Positions 35,871-43,715 of a stretch of DNA of 64,000 bases are shown here, one piece after another. The stretch comes from Verrucomicrobia bacterium CG1_02_43_26 (lineage in GTDB: Bacteria > Verrucomicrobiota > Verrucomicrobiia > Opitutales > CG1-02-43-26). Each line of letters starts with the position of its first letter. The stretch's first letter is position 1. The DNA is taken from positions 186,001 to 250,000 of the forward strand of contig MNWT01000006.1 in assembly GCA_001872735.1 (NCBI GenBank). Direction: 5' to 3'. The position numbers were made by a program, and so were the translations under genes. The notes under the pieces were generated by a model. That model had not been told where the DNA came from. It saw only the letters and a program-made list of their open reading frames with translations, and searched no databases.

Positions 35871-36173
35871 ATGCCTATCTATTTATATCAAATTGTTCAT
35901 GATGATGGTTCTCTTGGCGATATTATCGAGATTGAGCACCACATGGATCGGGGGCCTCTTACTAAAGATCCTTGGACGGGTCAATGTATCAGGAAAGTGT
36001 ATACGGCTCCTAATATCGCTTCAAAGCACACTCCTGGCAAAACGCGTACGCTTCTAGATAATAAAAATATTGAAAATGCGGGTTTTACTAAGTATGAACG
36101 CGACAAATTAACGGGAAAATATAACCGTATTGTGGGTGATTCTGGGCCAAAAACACTTGATCCAAATCAATAA
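35871..36173 (+). CDS. FmdB-like small protein lacking the zinc-ribbon cysteines (100 aa)
   Basis: The opening MPIYLYQIVHDDGSLGDIIEIEH and the DPWTGQCIRKVYTAPNI segment follow the plan of FmdB-family proteins (MPIYEY...CP.CG...VR..). The paired cysteines that bind zinc are replaced (only one Cys remains), and the tail KYERDKLTGKYNRIVGDSGP is common to this Cys-less group. Probably cotranscribed with xthA. Function unknown; the zinc-binding assumption of the annotation does not apply here. Confidence 0.7.
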   Translation: MPIYLYQIVHDDGSLGDIIEIEHHMDRGPLTKDPWTGQCIRKVYTAPNIASKHTPGKTRTLLDNKNIENAGFTKYERDKLTGKYNRIVGDSGPKTLDPNQ

Positions 36174-36364
36174 TCGTCATTTTTTGCGTTAATTTTTTCA
36201 AAATCAGTCAGAATCTGGGCTATATTCGCTAATTATAACCTCGTAATGTGCGTTTTTTCTCAAAAATCCCGGCCTGATTTCCGGAGAAAAGGGGATAAAA
36301 ATAGCCATTTTTAGTGAACATATGTTTATAAAAACTAAAGAAAAATCAACTATTTTTTAAAATC

Positions 36365-36391
36365 ATCCCAATTATCCCAATTATCCCAATT
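36365..36391 (+). repeat. Three perfect tandem 9-bp repeats (ATCCCAATT)3
   Basis: ATCCCAATT occurs at 36365-36373, 36374-36382 and 36383-36391 without a mismatch, ending six bases before the -35 hexamer. The phasing and position fit an activator or repressor binding array. Confidence 0.9.
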
Positions 36392-36397
36392 ACCGAG

Positions 36398-36426
36398 TGG
36401 AAAAATACTTGACACTTGTGTATAAT
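36398..36426 (+). promoter_or_regulatory. Promoter of the phage-like structural operon
   Basis: A -35 TGGAAA (36398-36403), 17-base spacer and perfect -10 TATAAT (36421-36426). A stray TTGACA (36409-36414) lies too close to the -10 to pair with it. It precedes the first gene of the cluster at 36482. Confidence 0.7.
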
Positions 36427-36481
36427 GGTTGTCCCGCTTTTTCACTCACCCCGAATTTCGGTAAACCCTAAATAACCCACA

Positions 36482-36910
36482 ATGTCATATATCCCTTCAG
36501 AACTTATTACCCTATTTGGGTCATCCATTATCGGAAGTATCATGCGCCTCTGGGGTATGGCCGCGCAGTCGCGGCACCTCGAGCGCCTGTTCTTCCTGAA
36601 GCAGAGTAAGATCATCCATGAGGCGCGCATCTACGAAAACCCGGCTTTTCAATGGACGCGTCGTCTCATCGCTCTTTCAGCTGTTTTCTCCATTGTCGTT
36701 TTTCCTAAGCTGGTTGCGGTTTTTCTTCCGGAAATTCCTATCCACTTGGGCTACCCTCAGCTTTCCGGAGGTTTCCTCTTCTTCTTCTGCGATATCGAAA
36801 AGATAAAGTGGGTGGAACTCTCCGGTCTCGTCATAACCCCGATCGATACTCACTTGGTGGCGGCCATTATCGGCCTCTACTTTGGGGGTTCGTTCATCAA
36901 CGTCCGTTAA
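36482..36910 (+). CDS. Multi-pass membrane protein, holin-like position (142 aa)
   Basis: First gene of the cluster. Hydrophobic segments at ~8-25 (LITLFGSSIIGSIMRL), ~58-82 (RRLIALSAVFSIVVFPKLVA) and ~118-136 (VAAIIGLYFGGSFI) with a charged loop between the first two (SRHLERLFFLKQSKI). The count, size and leading position match 3-TM phage holin-like proteins, but no signature is decisive. A small membrane protein follows 6 bases later. Confidence 0.6.
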   Translation: MSYIPSELITLFGSSIIGSIMRLWGMAAQSRHLERLFFLKQSKIIHEARIYENPAFQWTRRLIALSAVFSIVVFPKLVAVFLPEIPIHLGYPQLSGGFLFFFCDIEKIKWVELSGLVITPIDTHLVAAIIGLYFGGSFINVR

Positions 36911-36915
36911 CTCCT

Positions 36916-37131
36916 ATGAACTCGTTAAACTTAACTATCGTCATCTTAACCATATTCGTCTTGCTGTTTCAAATTCGTGAATACGTGAAATTTAAGCAGT
37001 TCGACTATCTGGATAAATTGATTCGCAAAAATTCAGAGCACATCGCCGCTCTCATCGTCCAAACAAAGCTCATTCACCAACGTCTCACCGAACTCACTTT
37101 TAAAACCGATAAAATTCAAGAAAGGATTTAA
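36916..37131 (+). CDS. Small membrane-anchored coiled-coil protein (71 aa)
   Basis: One N-terminal membrane helix (LTIVILTIFVLLFQI) followed by a charged helical region with heptad spacing (FDYLDKLIRKNSEHIAALIV). The start is ATG 36916; the frame extends upstream, but only into residues unlike a protein start. Size and topology resemble phage i-spanin or other lysis accessories. Function inferred from place only. Confidence 0.6.
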   Translation: MNSLNLTIVILTIFVLLFQIREYVKFKQFDYLDKLIRKNSEHIAALIVQTKLIHQRLTELTFKTDKIQERI

Positions 37132-37134
37132 CCC

Positions 37135-37410
37135 ATGAATAATAACCAATTACTGTTGCGTCACGCTATTCTCCTACAACTCGAGGCCGCCTACCCGGGT
37201 AGTCTCCCCATCGAAACTGTCCGTCAAGGGGTTTGTGTTGCCGGGTTTAAGTTGGATCAATGTGTATTAATAAAAGAACTACACTATTTGATTGAAAAGA
37301 AAATGATCACGACAAGGCAAAATACGCTTAGTCCTTCCGCTACTCGATATTCACTAACTGCTGATGGCAGAGATTACCTGGATTCCCAGGGTCTGGTCGC
37401 TGCTTTCTAG
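37135..37410 (+). CDS. Winged-helix protein, Mu gp26-like position (91 aa)
   Basis: Predominantly helical with a wing-like end: LLLRHAILLQLEAAYPGSLPI, LHYLIEKKMITTRQNTLS and TRYSLTADGRDYLDSQGL, the latter typical of winged-helix domains. AAAGGA sits just before the ATG. In Mu-like phages a small DNA-binding-like protein occupies this slot ahead of the DUF3486/small terminase gene. Role in packaging or regulation is unproven. Confidence 0.65.
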   Translation: MNNNQLLLRHAILLQLEAAYPGSLPIETVRQGVCVAGFKLDQCVLIKELHYLIEKKMITTRQNTLSPSATRYSLTADGRDYLDSQGLVAAF

Positions 37411-37434
37411 GCTATTAACTTCACTCTGTTTATT

Positions 37435-37854
37435 ATGGAAACTAAATCATCATCAATGCCGGGGCCGCAGTTTGTCAGTCATCTCGATTCGCTTCGGCTT
37501 TCCAAAAAGCTTACGGATGAGGTCATGGAGATCTGGAATCCTGGTCACCATGCTGCCGGAGAGTCAATGTCTGTCGCCTGGGATGCCGTATTCACGTTCT
37601 TTTGCGAGGATAAAAATAAGGATCTCGATTTGGATTCTCTTCAAAAGCTTGCCAATATCATGCAGCGTTTGGCGTGTAGTCATAAATCGCTTCGGAATTT
37701 GGAGATAAAGGTGCGTGAGCACCAAATTCGCGAAGAGGAATTCGAGCAGAAGAAGGAATGCGTGCGAGCCGCGCTTAACTCAGTTCGTGAAACAAAAGAT
37801 GGGTTGACGGAGGCCACTCTCCTGCAGATCGAGGAACAACTTAAACTTCTATAA
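37435..37854 (+). CDS. Small terminase-like protein (DUF3486/Mu gp27-like)
   Basis: 139 aa, nearly all helical, with DSLRLSKKLTDEVMEIWNPG at the N-terminus and a long amphipathic C-terminal helix (REHQIREEEFEQKKECVRAA). Length and place immediately 5' of the large terminase match the Mu gp27 family, thought to bind DNA ends for packaging. Assignment is by position and fold type, so moderate. Confidence 0.6.
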   Translation: METKSSSMPGPQFVSHLDSLRLSKKLTDEVMEIWNPGHHAAGESMSVAWDAVFTFFCEDKNKDLDLDSLQKLANIMQRLACSHKSLRNLEIKVREHQIREEEFEQKKECVRAALNSVRETKDGLTEATLLQIEEQLKLL

Positions 37855-38104
37855 CGTCTCATTATGCCCTCTTAACTCGTTACCCTGGAAATAAGCCCTA
37901 CCCTAACTATAGCCCTCCTGACTTTTCAGGAGTGGTCGTCTGAATCGCGATTGGCGCAGTAGTCCACTCGTTACGGCATCTGCTGCGTCTCGCGTTTCAA
38001 GAATCTCTTATGTCTACGCGCTTTCTCATCGAGAAGTGCGCAGGGGCCCACCTTTGTTATCTCTAATCTCAAATTATTCTTAAACTCAAAATCTCTCAAT
38101 TCTC
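37855..38104 (+). other. 250-base noncoding gap with hairpins between small and large terminase genes
   Basis: Unusual in a cluster with otherwise few or no bases between genes. CTCCTGA-CTTT-TCAGGAG (37915-37932) is a 7-bp stem with a 4-base loop. GAGTGG (37930-37935) pairs with CCACTC (37964-37969) and encloses the AATCGCGATT dyad. The two share bases and so compete. No ORF is supported. Confidence 0.6.
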
Positions 38105-39475
38105 ATGGAAACTTTTTTTCTTCCTTATCAACAGCGCTGGATTCAGGACACTTCTCGTATTAAGTTGATGGAAAAATCTCGTCAGATCGGTATCTCTTGG
38201 GCCACGGCCTATAGCGTTATTCGTCGTCAATCGAGTGTCGGAAATGCGCTCGATGCTTGGGTGTCTTCGCGTGACGAACTTCAGGCAAAACTTTTCTTGG
38301 AGGACTGCAAGGCGTTTGCTAAAACGCTACAGCTCGCGGCTACAGATCTCGGCGCTTCTATCATTGATGAGAGTTCGCGTTCTTCTGCTTTTTCGCTGAA
38401 ATTTGCTAACAACACGCGTGTCCATTCGCTTTCTTCAAATGCGGATGCTCAAGCGGGAAAGCGTGGTTCGCGTGTTCTGGACGAGTTTGCGCTCCATCCG
38501 GATCCTCGTCTCCTCTATAGCATCGCCTACCCTGGTATCACGTGGGGCGGTCAACTCGAAATCATTTCAACGCATCGGGGTAAGGATAATTATTTCAACG
38601 CGCTCATTCGGGATATAAAGTATAATGGAAATCCAAAGGACATTTCTTATCATAGAGTGACGCTTCAGGATGCTCTGGATCAGGGTTTTCTTTCTCGTCT
38701 TAAGCAAAAATTGCCAAAATGCGATGATCGCCAATCTATGGATGAGGCGGCTTACTTTGATTACATTCGTTCCGCGTGTGCCGATGAGGACTCTTTTCAG
38801 CAGGAATATATGTGCGAGCCCATGGACGAGTCTGCTTGCTTTATTCCCGCCGAATTGGTTTTTCCTTGCGAATATACGCCTGATTATAACTGGGAAATTG
38901 ATTTCGCAAACTCGGGTCGCAATCCGCTTTTTCTGGGTGTCGATATCGGCCGAGATCACGATCTAACAGTCTTCTGGCTTCTGGAATCGATCGATGGTGT
39001 TCTGTTTACTCGATCCATTTTGTGCCTAGAAAGGGCAACTTTCGATCTCCAGGAGAAATATTTAAATGACTATCTCGCACTCCCCAATCTTCAGCGTGCA
39101 TTTATCGACCAAACGGGTATCGGTCGCCAGTTTGTCGAGGTTGCCCAATCTCGTTTCGGCCAAAGTCGTGTTCAGGGAATTCACTTCACGAGCGTTAATA
39201 AAGAGCAAATGGCTTTTGATGTGAAGAAGGCTTTGGAGCAAAAATCACTTCGTTTTCCTGAGGACAAATATATTCGTTCAGACTTTAGATCGATTCGTAA
39301 GGAGATTACTTCAACCGGGGGCATTCGTTTTACGTCAACTCGTGGGAAGAATGGTCACTCGGATCGTTTCTGGGCACTCGCTTTAGCGATAAGTGCCTCG
39401 AAGGAAATGTATCCCGAAAGTCATTACGAATCAATATCTCGCAAATCAATTAACACAAAGAACTACTCATTATGA
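38105..39475 (+). CDS. Phage terminase large subunit (Mu gp28-like)
   Basis: DNA-packaging motor: ATPase domain ~1-200 plus nuclease ~260-440. Walker A-like EKSRQIGISWATAYSVI (residues ~23-39), Walker B-like RGSRVLDEFALHPDPR (~119-134), and the RNase H-like nuclease with LGVDIGRDHDLTVFW (Asp pair), AFIDQTGIGRQFVEVA and GHSDRFWALALA. The EKSRQIG form is the Terminase_6 type used by Mu-like phages. 456 aa is normal. ATGA overlap with the portal gene. Confidence 0.93.
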   Translation: METFFLPYQQRWIQDTSRIKLMEKSRQIGISWATAYSVIRRQSSVGNALDAWVSSRDELQAKLFLEDCKAFAKTLQLAATDLGASIIDESSRSSAFSLKFANNTRVHSLSSNADAQAGKRGSRVLDEFALHPDPRLLYSIAYPGITWGGQLEIISTHRGKDNYFNALIRDIKYNGNPKDISYHRVTLQDALDQGFLSRLKQKLPKCDDRQSMDEAAYFDYIRSACADEDSFQQEYMCEPMDESACFIPAELVFPCEYTPDYNWEIDFANSGRNPLFLGVDIGRDHDLTVFWLLESIDGVLFTRSILCLERATFDLQEKYLNDYLALPNLQRAFIDQTGIGRQFVEVAQSRFGQSRVQGIHFTSVNKEQMAFDVKKALEQKSLRFPEDKYIRSDFRSIRKEITSTGGIRFTSTRGKNGHSDRFWALALAISASKEMYPESHYESISRKSINTKNYSL

Positions 39476-40677
39476 AAACAAGCTCAATTATTCCAAACTC
39501 ACGTTTCCGAAATTCATATCGATCGGGAATTAACCCCATTCGTAATCTCACGCCGCAGTCGCTTGTTCGTGTGCTCGATGCTTTTCAGGGGGGTAATTTA
39601 GCTCCTGCCGCGCTCGCTTGGGATGCCATCGAACGCCGCGATGATCTCTTAAAGGGGGTTGCCGCTAAGCGAAAGAAGTCTGTTGCGCGCCTTCCCTGGA
39701 GTGTCCTCACGGTCGATGATTCCGAGGAGGCTCTCATGCATAAAGCGGCTCTTGAATATTTTTATAACAATCTCACCTCTACCAATGCTTGCGATAATAA
39801 TGAATTTGGCGGCTTCTCTCTTTTGGTTAAGCAAATGATGGATTCGATTGGTAAAAAATACGCGGTTCATGAAATCGTTTATCAACCTAACGCAACAACC
39901 GGAAAGCTTACGGCGTCGTTTCGTTTCGTACCGCTTTGGTTTTTTGAGAATAAAACCGGCCGATTGCGCTTTCTTAAATCGGACAGTTCTCAGGAGGGTA
40001 TTGCCTTAGAGGAGGGTTCTTGGCTGGTGACAGCGGGCGATGGTCTGATGGAATCTTGTTCAATTGCGTATTTGTTTAAGCATCTTCCTTTGCGTGATTG
40101 GTTGGTCTATTGCGAACGTAATGGCATGCCGGGCGTCAAGGGCACAACGGATGCGATTCCGGGAACTCCGCAATGGGATTCTGCCAGAAGTGCCGTACTT
40201 GACTTTGGTTCCGAGTTTCACGCGCTGCTTAATAGGGGGACGGATATCGAGCCCATCGACCTAACCGCTCGCGGAGAGCTTCCTTACCCTAAGCTTGTAG
40301 AGCGCATGGATCGCGCCATGTCAGCCCTTTGGCGTGGCAGTGATTTGTCTACCATCTCTCGCGAGCAATCAGCAGGTGCTTCTTTGCAATCGGAAGAATC
40401 AGCGCTTCTGGAGGAGGATGATGCCGCTCTTGTTTCGGAAACGCTCAATATTCAGGTAGATCGTTTCGTGCTCAAATACTTGTTCGGTGTGGAGCGTGGT
40501 AAGGCCTACATTCGCGTGAATTCAAATAATCACTACCAATCGCTTAGGGATTTGGAACTGTATCGCAGGCTTTGGGAGATGGGGCTCGCTATCCCCGAAA
40601 ACAAGCTTCGCGAGCGTTTTAGTATCCCTAAGCCGGATACGAAGGATCAAGAGTTAACTTCAAATGAAACGGAATAA
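39472..40677 (+). CDS. DUF935 portal protein (Mu gp29-like)
   Basis: 401 aa. Characteristic DUF935 pieces: LTPQSLVRVLDAFQGGNLAP, WDAIERRDDLLKGVAAKRKKSV, KYAVHEIVYQPN, LPLRDWLVYCERNGMPGVKG and SALWRGSDLSTISRE. Forms the dodecameric ring through which DNA enters the capsid. The AMAGKxE-like diagnostics are modified, as usual in distant relatives. Starts in the terL stop codon (ATGA). Confidence 0.92.
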   Translation: MKTSSIIPNSRFRNSYRSGINPIRNLTPQSLVRVLDAFQGGNLAPAALAWDAIERRDDLLKGVAAKRKKSVARLPWSVLTVDDSEEALMHKAALEYFYNNLTSTNACDNNEFGGFSLLVKQMMDSIGKKYAVHEIVYQPNATTGKLTASFRFVPLWFFENKTGRLRFLKSDSSQEGIALEEGSWLVTAGDGLMESCSIAYLFKHLPLRDWLVYCERNGMPGVKGTTDAIPGTPQWDSARSAVLDFGSEFHALLNRGTDIEPIDLTARGELPYPKLVERMDRAMSALWRGSDLSTISREQSAGASLQSEESALLEEDDAALVSETLNIQVDRFVLKYLFGVERGKAYIRVNSNNHYQSLRDLELYRRLWEMGLAIPENKLRERFSIPKPDTKDQELTSNETE

Positions 40678-40683
40678 ATTGTC

Positions 40684-41313
40684 ATGAATATGTTAAGTAA
40701 AAGAATTAAGTTAAAAAAGGAACTGGCAACGTCTGTGTGGTTTCATGTCCAGTCGTACGGAAACTTTCCGTATGAAAATGGTACAAAATGCGTTAATTCC
40801 TATAGCGCTTATCTGGTGCTTGCTAAGTTTCACTCAATCCTAAGTCTAGTGCTTCGCTATTTTAAAAAGCTTCCTGTCGTCTGTTTGGAGAATTCTAAAC
40901 AAAAAATTTGCGGCAGAATATCGGATCTCGAAGTTCGGCATGATGGTATCTGGGTTCTGGTTTCTTTGAATCAAAATGGCTGTCGTCTGTATCATACACT
41001 TAAATACAAGATGGCAATCCCGTCATGGAGAATGAAATGTATTGGAAATGATACTTATGAGCCCGATCGATTGCTTTCTGTTGAATTGGTTCAATATGCC
41101 CAGTCAAAAGAAATAACGGAAGGTGTACGTCAATTTTCTCCAAAAATTCCGATAACAAATGATGTCGCGAATTCGCGCAAGCGCAATGAGGGTAATAACT
41201 ATTTCCTTACGCTCGTTAATGCGCGCATGGCGGAAACTGGAGAGGATTACACCACAGCTTGGCGCACGGTTAAAAAGTTGCGTCAGGACATTTTTGAGGA
41301 ATTTTTTCTCTAA
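40684..41313 (+). CDS. Mu gpI-like head protease/scaffold protein
   Basis: 209 aa. Residues ~60-150 resemble the Mu I protease core: KKLPVVCLENSKQKICGRIS, LEVRHDGIWVLVSLNQNGCR, YKMAIPSWRMKC and LLSVELVQ. The C-terminus (GNNYFLTLVNARMAETGEDYTTAW) is a typical phage scaffold tail. It sits between portal and capsid, the expected slot; no separate MuF-type protein is present. The Cys-containing core is unlike a clear Ser-protease site, so catalysis is uncertain. Confidence 0.7.
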   Translation: MNMLSKRIKLKKELATSVWFHVQSYGNFPYENGTKCVNSYSAYLVLAKFHSILSLVLRYFKKLPVVCLENSKQKICGRISDLEVRHDGIWVLVSLNQNGCRLYHTLKYKMAIPSWRMKCIGNDTYEPDRLLSVELVQYAQSKEITEGVRQFSPKIPITNDVANSRKRNEGNNYFLTLVNARMAETGEDYTTAWRTVKKLRQDIFEEFFL

Positions 41314-41333
41314 ACTCAAACCCAAACAAAAGT

Positions 41334-41783
41334 ATGAAAGAAGAACAAAATAACACAGCAAATAACATCGGTAGTGTATCCACGCATGCCGAAGGTAATC
41401 TCACCTTCAAGGCGGCTGAAAATATAAACACAAAATATATTTTTGGCGCTTTCAGGGGAGCTCAGGGGCAAATCGCTTCCGCTACCGTAGGTGATGTTTC
41501 AAAAGGTGATCGCGCCATTTGTGTCATCACGGATTGTGGAAACCAGGGGGATTTGGTCAATGCCCAAATTCTTGGTTCCAACGCCGGTACGATGAAAATT
41601 GTCGCAGGCAGCAAAATCGTTGCAGGTGACCTCTTGACGTCCACTCAGGGCGGCAAGGCCATCAACTACAAATTAATGCCTAAGGGGTTATATCACATTT
41701 ATGGAATCGCTATCACGGGCGGTTTCGAAGGCGGTATGGTGGAGTTTACTCCAACTCTTGGTCTCGAAAAGGAAAATAAGTAA
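41334..41783 (+). CDS. Head decoration-like protein (DUF2190-like)
   Basis: 149 aa, beta-rich with Gly-heavy turns: GAFRGAQGQIASATVGDVSKG, ICVITDCGNQGDLVNAQILG, GTMKIVAGSKIVAGDLLTST. This is the plan of phage capsid-stabilising DUF2190 proteins. Immediately 5' of the capsid gene. Moderate support. Confidence 0.65.
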   Translation: MKEEQNNTANNIGSVSTHAEGNLTFKAAENINTKYIFGAFRGAQGQIASATVGDVSKGDRAICVITDCGNQGDLVNAQILGSNAGTMKIVAGSKIVAGDLLTSTQGGKAINYKLMPKGLYHIYGIAITGGFEGGMVEFTPTLGLEKENK

Positions 41784-41808
41784 AACACTCACTCTCAAAG
41801 AAAATATT

Positions 41809-42735
41809 ATGGAACCAACTAACGCAAATAAAATTGAAACTGCATCTGAGTCTCGCTTCAGCGCCGCTCATTTCTCGGAAGCTTTGACAGCTTATTCAAC
41901 TGGATGGAAGGATCCTGAAAATTTGGCTGCAATGCTGGATTTTATTGCTCCTTCTGTTCCGGTCGGTCGCCGTTTCGAGTTCAAGAAGCAAAACAACGCG
42001 GAGGCCTTTTTGGCGGAAGCGGACGATGTTCGCGCTATAGGAAGTTCCTTTAAGCGTATCGAGTATTCGGGCACATCTGTAAATGAGAAGACGATTAATA
42101 AGGGGTTAACAATTCGCGTCGACCATGACGAGGTCATGGGTGATGACTGGCAGGAGCGTTACGTTCAGTTGCTTGTTCAGCGTCTTTATCGAAATGAAAT
42201 TCTTCGTGCGATTTCGGCGTTAGATCAATCCGCTAAGCTTACAAAACTGCAGTGGAGTAAAACGAGTAACCCGGATGGCGACTTAAGAAAGTCCATAATC
42301 ACAGCGGCTACTGCCAGTGGTGTTCGTCCTAATCGCATCTTGTTTAGCGAGGGTTCTTGGGATGCGCGTGCTTCAACTTATGAAAGTAAGGATAATGCTG
42401 GCGCGTTTCGTTCTGCTGATATATCTCCTGAAGAATTATCACGTAAATTGCTAGTCGATGATGTTCGTGTCATTCGATCACGCTATCAGGCGTTATCGGG
42501 GGGCAAGTTGCCGATGGCGGAGAATGCTGTTTACGCGTTCTTTGGTCAAGCAGCTGTCACAAAGGATGAGCCTTCAAATATCAAGCGTTTTGTTACGCCT
42601 ACGGATTCAGGAAACGATTTCCGTGTCTACTTGGAGGAGCATGCTAAGTACACAGATATTTCTGTGGAGCATTACTCTAATATCGTTGTTACGTCAGATT
42701 TGGGTATCCAAAAGCTGGTGACAACTACTGTCTAA
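41809..42735 (+). CDS. Major capsid protein
   Basis: 308 aa. Helix-strand mix typical of HK97-fold capsids: RFSAAHFSEALTAYSTGWKD at the start, FIAPSVPVGRRFEFKKQNNA, ERYVQLLVQRLYRNEIL, and the P-domain-like LLVDDVRVIRSRYQAL with AVYAFFGQAAVTKD near the C-terminus. Start ATG 41809; the frame is open upstream but overlaps the decoration gene. A stem-loop terminator follows, as expected for an abundant product. Confidence 0.8.
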   Translation: MEPTNANKIETASESRFSAAHFSEALTAYSTGWKDPENLAAMLDFIAPSVPVGRRFEFKKQNNAEAFLAEADDVRAIGSSFKRIEYSGTSVNEKTINKGLTIRVDHDEVMGDDWQERYVQLLVQRLYRNEILRAISALDQSAKLTKLQWSKTSNPDGDLRKSIITAATASGVRPNRILFSEGSWDARASTYESKDNAGAFRSADISPEELSRKLLVDDVRVIRSRYQALSGGKLPMAENAVYAFFGQAAVTKDEPSNIKRFVTPTDSGNDFRVYLEEHAKYTDISVEHYSNIVVTSDLGIQKLVTTTV

Positions 42736-42743
42736 TTATATCG

Positions 42744-42772
42744 TTATCCGGCTCGCTGGTCGGGCCGGATAA
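42744..42772 (+). terminator. Stem-loop after the capsid gene
   Basis: TTATCCGGC (42744-42752) pairs perfectly with GCCGGATAA (42764-42772); the following TTTATT is a weak T-run. It may give partial termination or stabilise the capsid message within the operon. Confidence 0.7.
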
Positions 42773-42811
42773 TTTATTCTCGTTACCTAAAAAACCTCAA
42801 ATTAAAATACT

Positions 42812-43240
42812 ATGAATTCCACAGATTGGATACTTATTAAACCCAATGATGTCTACGATTACCTTGCGGCACCGCAAGTTGAGCTCCTTCGACAGCGAGC
42901 GTTAACGGAGGGGCAATCAGACCCGCTCATCGAAATTATATTAGACATCGTCATGTTCGTTCGGCTTCACCTGCCGCCTATGCTGCAATCGAGCCAAAAG
43001 CAAGCGCTCATTCCTAGAGAGCTTAAGGGCTGCGCTTGTAGACTTATTGTGGAGGCGCTTCAAAGTCGAATCCCAAATATTCGTCTTACCCCGGATCAGG
43101 TTCGTAATGCTAATAACGCGCGCAAGCATTTGTTGGATATTGCAAAGGGCGCTATTCGGTTTAGTTCTTTCCCGCAGGCCATAACGGCTCACCGGGTCAG
43201 TAATGCTCTCGTAACTCGTCAACATCTGGGAGGGCTTTAA
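42812..43240 (+). CDS. Head-tail connector-like protein (142 aa)
   Basis: All-helical: NDVYDYLAAPQVELLRQRAL, IILDIVMFVRLHLPPML, CACRLIVEALQSR, NARKHLLDIAKGAIRF. Size, helix pattern and position after the capsid match Mu gp36/DUF1320-type or gp6-like adaptors. Called by context. Confidence 0.6.
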   Translation: MNSTDWILIKPNDVYDYLAAPQVELLRQRALTEGQSDPLIEIILDIVMFVRLHLPPMLQSSQKQALIPRELKGCACRLIVEALQSRIPNIRLTPDQVRNANNARKHLLDIAKGAIRFSSFPQAITAHRVSNALVTRQHLGGL

Positions 43241-43241
43241 T

Positions 43242-43715
43242 ATGAATAGTTTTTTAGAAGACTTGCAATACGATATCGCGCGTAAGCTTATGAGGGAATA
43301 CTCGGGTATCCCTGTGTTTGCCTACACAGCGGATAATCTTGAGGTCACTTTGGGAACTTCTTTTGGTATGAGTCTTGTGGTAATGCCGCCTCTCCCTAAG
43401 CGCGTTGTTCCAAATCTGCCGGGTCTTGCGTACGAAAAATTGTCTATTCGTATTCGTGTTATTGAAATACCGTCTACAAATAGTACTGGCTATAGACCGC
43501 TCGGTTTTGTTGAGGATATGTGTCGTAAACTGAATCACTGGATGCCCGCTTTCGAGGGGGTGGAAACTCCTTTGGTTATTTCTGAGGAAAATCCTTGGAA
43601 GGAAATTCGCGACCCGGAAAAAATGGGGCGCTTTATTCTCGAAGCTGAATTTACTCTTTCAGCGTATCCTAAAACCCCTTACGTAAGGAAACTATATAAT
43701 GAAAACGACTATTAA
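43242..43715 (+). CDS. Tail terminator/completion-like protein (157 aa)
   Basis: GGGAGGG precedes the ATG. Begins DLQYDIARKLMREYSGIPVF and continues with beta strands (SIRIRVIEIPSTNSTGYRPL), a pattern seen in phage tail terminators or minor tail proteins. The ATG is one base after the previous stop. Exact role unknown. Confidence 0.55.
   Translation: MNSFLEDLQYDIARKLMREYSGIPVFAYTADNLEVTLGTSFGMSLVVMPPLPKRVVPNLPGLAYEKLSIRIRVIEIPSTNSTGYRPLGFVEDMCRKLNHWMPAFEGVETPLVISEENPWKEIRDPEKMGRFILEAEFTLSAYPKTPYVRKLYNENDY

Larger units (their letters stand above)
36174..36481 (+). other. 308-bp intergenic region holding the phage-cluster control site
   Basis: AT-rich, no ORF of note. It contains an ACATATGT dyad (~36319-36326), three perfect 9-bp direct repeats (36365-36391), a promoter (36398-36426), and a 55-base leader to the ATG at 36482. 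No tRNA or att-like duplication was found at this boundary. Confidence 0.7.

Noticed and set aside
36365..36391. DnaA-box iteron origin
   Set aside because: TTATCCCAA units differ from TTATCCACA at two positions and lie six bases before a promoter; regulator array is simpler.
36409..36426. TTGACA/TATAAT promoter pair
   Set aside because: Only six bases separate TTGACA from TATAAT; the usable -35 is TGGAAA with a 17-base spacer.
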